From Silene noctiflora (lineage: Eukaryota > Streptophyta > Magnoliopsida > Caryophyllales > Caryophyllaceae), in contig VHZZ01016596.1 of the NCBI GenBank assembly GCA_009801015.1, forward strand, positions 2,930 to 35,996: 33,067 bases of DNA. Reading direction: 5' to 3'. Below are positions 30,939 to 33,067 of this stretch, piece after piece; position 1 is the stretch's first letter; each line of letters starts with the position of its first letter. A program made the translations under genes and the position numbers. The notes under the pieces were generated by a model. That model worked only from the letters and a program-made list of their open reading frames with translations. It was not told where the DNA came from and did no database searches.

Positions 30939-31078
30939 ACTCGGCCGAGTGGGGGTTACTCGACCGAGTAGCTAGTTGAGTGGTCTGTCAGTGTTCTGTT
31001 CGTTGAGGACCCGAGCGAGTGTGAGAGCACTCGGTCGAGTGTGTCTTACTCGGTCGAGTGTCCAATACTCGACCGAGT
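30939..31078 (+). repeat. Palindrome array module, right locus
   Basis: Copies of ACTCG(G/A)(C/T)CGAGT start at 30939, 30958, 31029, 31048 and 31067, with 19-bp spacing within clusters. Degraded copies lie between 30970 and 31028. The family is the one at 1-715, but the centre is mostly ACC/GGT rather than ATC. Confidence 0.85.
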
Positions 31079-31084
31079 GTCCGG

Positions 31085-32165
31085 TTCGTTACAGGGTTTT
31101 ACACGGTTTGATATAAAATAGAACGTGAGCAGCGTCTTATGTCTTTTCATTTTAAAACATTCTCAAAAGTTAGTTTTTCACAAACAAAGCAACGTAGACT
31201 GCTCCCTTCTACTTTCTATCGATTCGGAGGCGTTAGTTCATCTTTTATTAGGGTTTTTCACACCTTTGGCCTTGTAATCGATTGGGTAAGTCCTTGATCT
31301 AGTTTTTATGGTTTTGTTCATACGTTAGCGAAACCCTAATTTAGGGGTTTAGAGTGTTGGCCATCGTATGTGTTGTTGATTATCGTGTTGTAGGTGATGA
31401 TGTGTCATTCATTGTGCGTTCGTATGGTTGGCTGCGGTATAATGGATTGCGAAAAGGTAGGGTTTTCCCTACTCAGTTGGTTGTAAAATGATATGTGTAG
31501 CTATGTGACAATCTTTGTGATGTTTTATGAAGAGTTTATGATATGGTTGTATTATGCTGTTGTGATGGTATGGTGATGGAGATTGGTGATGGATGATTTT
31601 GTGAGCCATTCCGAGAGATGGTCTTACCCCCCAATTGTTCGCCTCTTGCGTTCTCTCGGCGCGGAGGGATGTGCACATTAAGGAACGGGGTTCGCTCATG
31701 CGTGAGCGGGGATTTTGGTGGTAAGGCTACGATCTCCACTGGCAGGGCTACACACTTCATTGTTTAGTCAGTGATTAATTGTGATGGAGTTTGGAGGTGG
31801 TGCTTTGAGTTACATTGGATGTTTACTTTCATATGATGCTATTGTGTATTATTGTACAGTTGACTAACCCCATGTTTGTTTTCAAAACTATGGTGATCCA
31901 TTCGGGGATGGTGAGCAGTTGGTTTAGCAGGTGATGATGATTTCCCTCGTTGTAGTTGATGCGGGTTTGGCAGGAGCAGAGTCATCACCATTTTTGTAGT
32001 CTTAGCTTTCGCATACGCTAGATTTTGTTATCACAGTTGGAGTTTTGGTTTGGTTTTGTTTTGACACGTTTTTCAGTTGTAACCCTTTAATAAGTTAAAC
32101 TTTATATTTGTTTCATTATGGTTTCTATGATGTTTACTACCTCGGGTAACCGAGATGGCAGCATC
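31085..32165 (+). mobile_element. Repeat family body, + copy B (interrupted)
   Basis: Collinear with 746-1759: TTGGGTAAG, GAAACCCTAATTTAGGGG, the hairpin GTAGGG-TTTT-CCCTAC (31457-31472), GATGTGCACATTAAGGAACG, CCACTGGCAGGGCTACACAC, CCATTCGGGGATGGTGAGCA (31898-31917) and GAGATGGCAGCATC. It stops at 32165, before the TGTTACA end present in copy A, because copy C begins there. Confidence 0.65.
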
Positions 32166-33067
32166 TGTAACACTCCCATACTCCGAGACACCTTACCAAG
32201 GACTACCTACGAATACAAAGATGTTACCATCTCCGTTTCCCGAAGCAGTGAACATCATAGTAACAATAAAGAAACATTATCAATATAATTATAAGTTAAC
32301 TTATTACAAAATCTTCTCGAAAACACGGAGTACAAACCCAACTAACAAAAGTGATATTAATAAAGTCAGCGGAAGCTAATATAACGTGAGACTCCACCCT
32401 GCTAACCCCGCCGCGTAGTTAACAGCCATCATCGTCATTACCTGCTACACTAACTGCTCACCATCCCCGAATGGATCACCACAGTTTTTAAAATATTAAA
32501 CGGGGTTAGTCAACCGAATAACTATATACAATAACAATGTAAACAATAATGTAACAATACCACTCCACCACCATCGCTACACAACATCACAAGTAACCGA
32601 CTACACACCGAAGTGTGTATCCCTGCCAGTAGAAGACCGCAACCAACCACCTAAACCACCCACAATAACCCAAGTCCTTTAATGTGCACATCCCCCCCCT
32701 ACGCTGAGAGAACGCAGGAGGCGAAAAATAGGGGTGAGACCGCCTCTCACAATAGCTCATAACAATATCACAATCACAATACCGATCACACCCAACTCCA
32801 ACATCCACCACACCAATTCCGCCATCACAATACCGTCACAATCATAGAATCACATCATAAAGTACAGTACAATACCGTCACATTAATACACATATAATTA
32901 CACGGCAACCGAGTAGAAAATCCTACCTTAAATAGCAATTTCAGGAACAAATCAAGCGATCAAAAGGTCTCCTCTATGAATTCTCCTCCTATAACGAATC
33001 AAACATGCAATAAGACACAATTCCCTCCAAAAACCCCTAAATCAGAAATTAGGGTTTCAATAACATG
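32166..33067 (-). mobile_element. Repeat family body, - copy C
   Basis: Starts TGTAACACTCCC, the complement of the TGTTACA end of copy A, and runs leftward in family order. It includes GATGTTACCATCTC, CTCACCATCCCCGAATGG (32457-32474), CCCTGCCAGTAG, AATGTGCACATCCC and CCCCTAAATCAGAAATTAGG near the window end. It probably inserted into copy B and continues beyond the window. Confidence 0.65.

Noticed and set aside
31469..31760. Two overlapping minus-strand ORFs in copy B
   Set aside because: They lie in a repeat body without conserved reading frame in the other copies.

Overview
The window is plant nuclear DNA carrying one complete, very long protein-coding gene among transposon-derived and low-complexity sequence. 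The evidence for a plant is AT-rich DNA, GT-AG introns of 0.1 to 2.8 kb, Stowaway-type MITEs with the CTCCCTCC terminus, Helitron ends (hairpin then CTAG) and a solo LTR. Protein similarity points to a eudicot. The ACTCGATCGAGT-rich repeat family suggests Caryophyllales, perhaps Caryophyllaceae, but that is an impression I could not test.

The gene is the large subunit of the nuclear cap-binding complex (CBP80, known as ABH1 in Arabidopsis). It runs on the + strand from the ATG at 5763 to the TGA at 26826. I reconstructed 20 coding exons that join without a frame break into 877 codons (Arabidopsis: 848). Every junction is GT-AG and every phase closes, so the gene looks functional although introns are about 87% of its span. 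With CBP20 the product binds the m7G cap of RNA polymerase II transcripts and acts in splicing, miRNA processing and ABA-related responses. Three places allow alternative splicing: a NAGNAG acceptor at microexon 8, a duplicated acceptor in intron 9 whose upstream copy leads straight to stop codons, and two mutually exclusive donor/acceptor pairs at intron 18.

Layout. 1-1759: diverged copies of a repeat family in head-to-head inverted arrangement around arrays of a 12-bp palindrome. 1760-5353: AT-rich intergenic DNA with a 93-bp tandem repeat, a trinucleotide microsatellite, a Helitron 3' end and a short Helitron (about 4743-5353) ending a few bases before a possible TATA box. 5354-5762: probable promoter and leader of CBP80. 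5763-26826: CBP80, with MITEs and repeats in introns 2, 3, 4, 9, 10, 12, 14 and 17. 26827-28330: 3' flank and AT-rich DNA. 28331-28793: promoter-like DNA ending in an ATG and four further codons, interrupted by a 1302-bp solo LTR (28794-30095) with a perfect 5-bp target duplication. 30101-30930: noncoding DNA. 30931-33067: the palindrome array and the same repeat family as at the left end, here as a tail-to-tail inverted pair.

I see no rRNA, tRNA, CRISPR array or second intact gene. The short ORFs outside the CBP80 exons are chance frames or repeat sequence. The most distinctive signals are the palindrome array with its repeat family, the duplicated splice acceptor in intron 9, and the solo LTR sitting in what may be the start of another gene.
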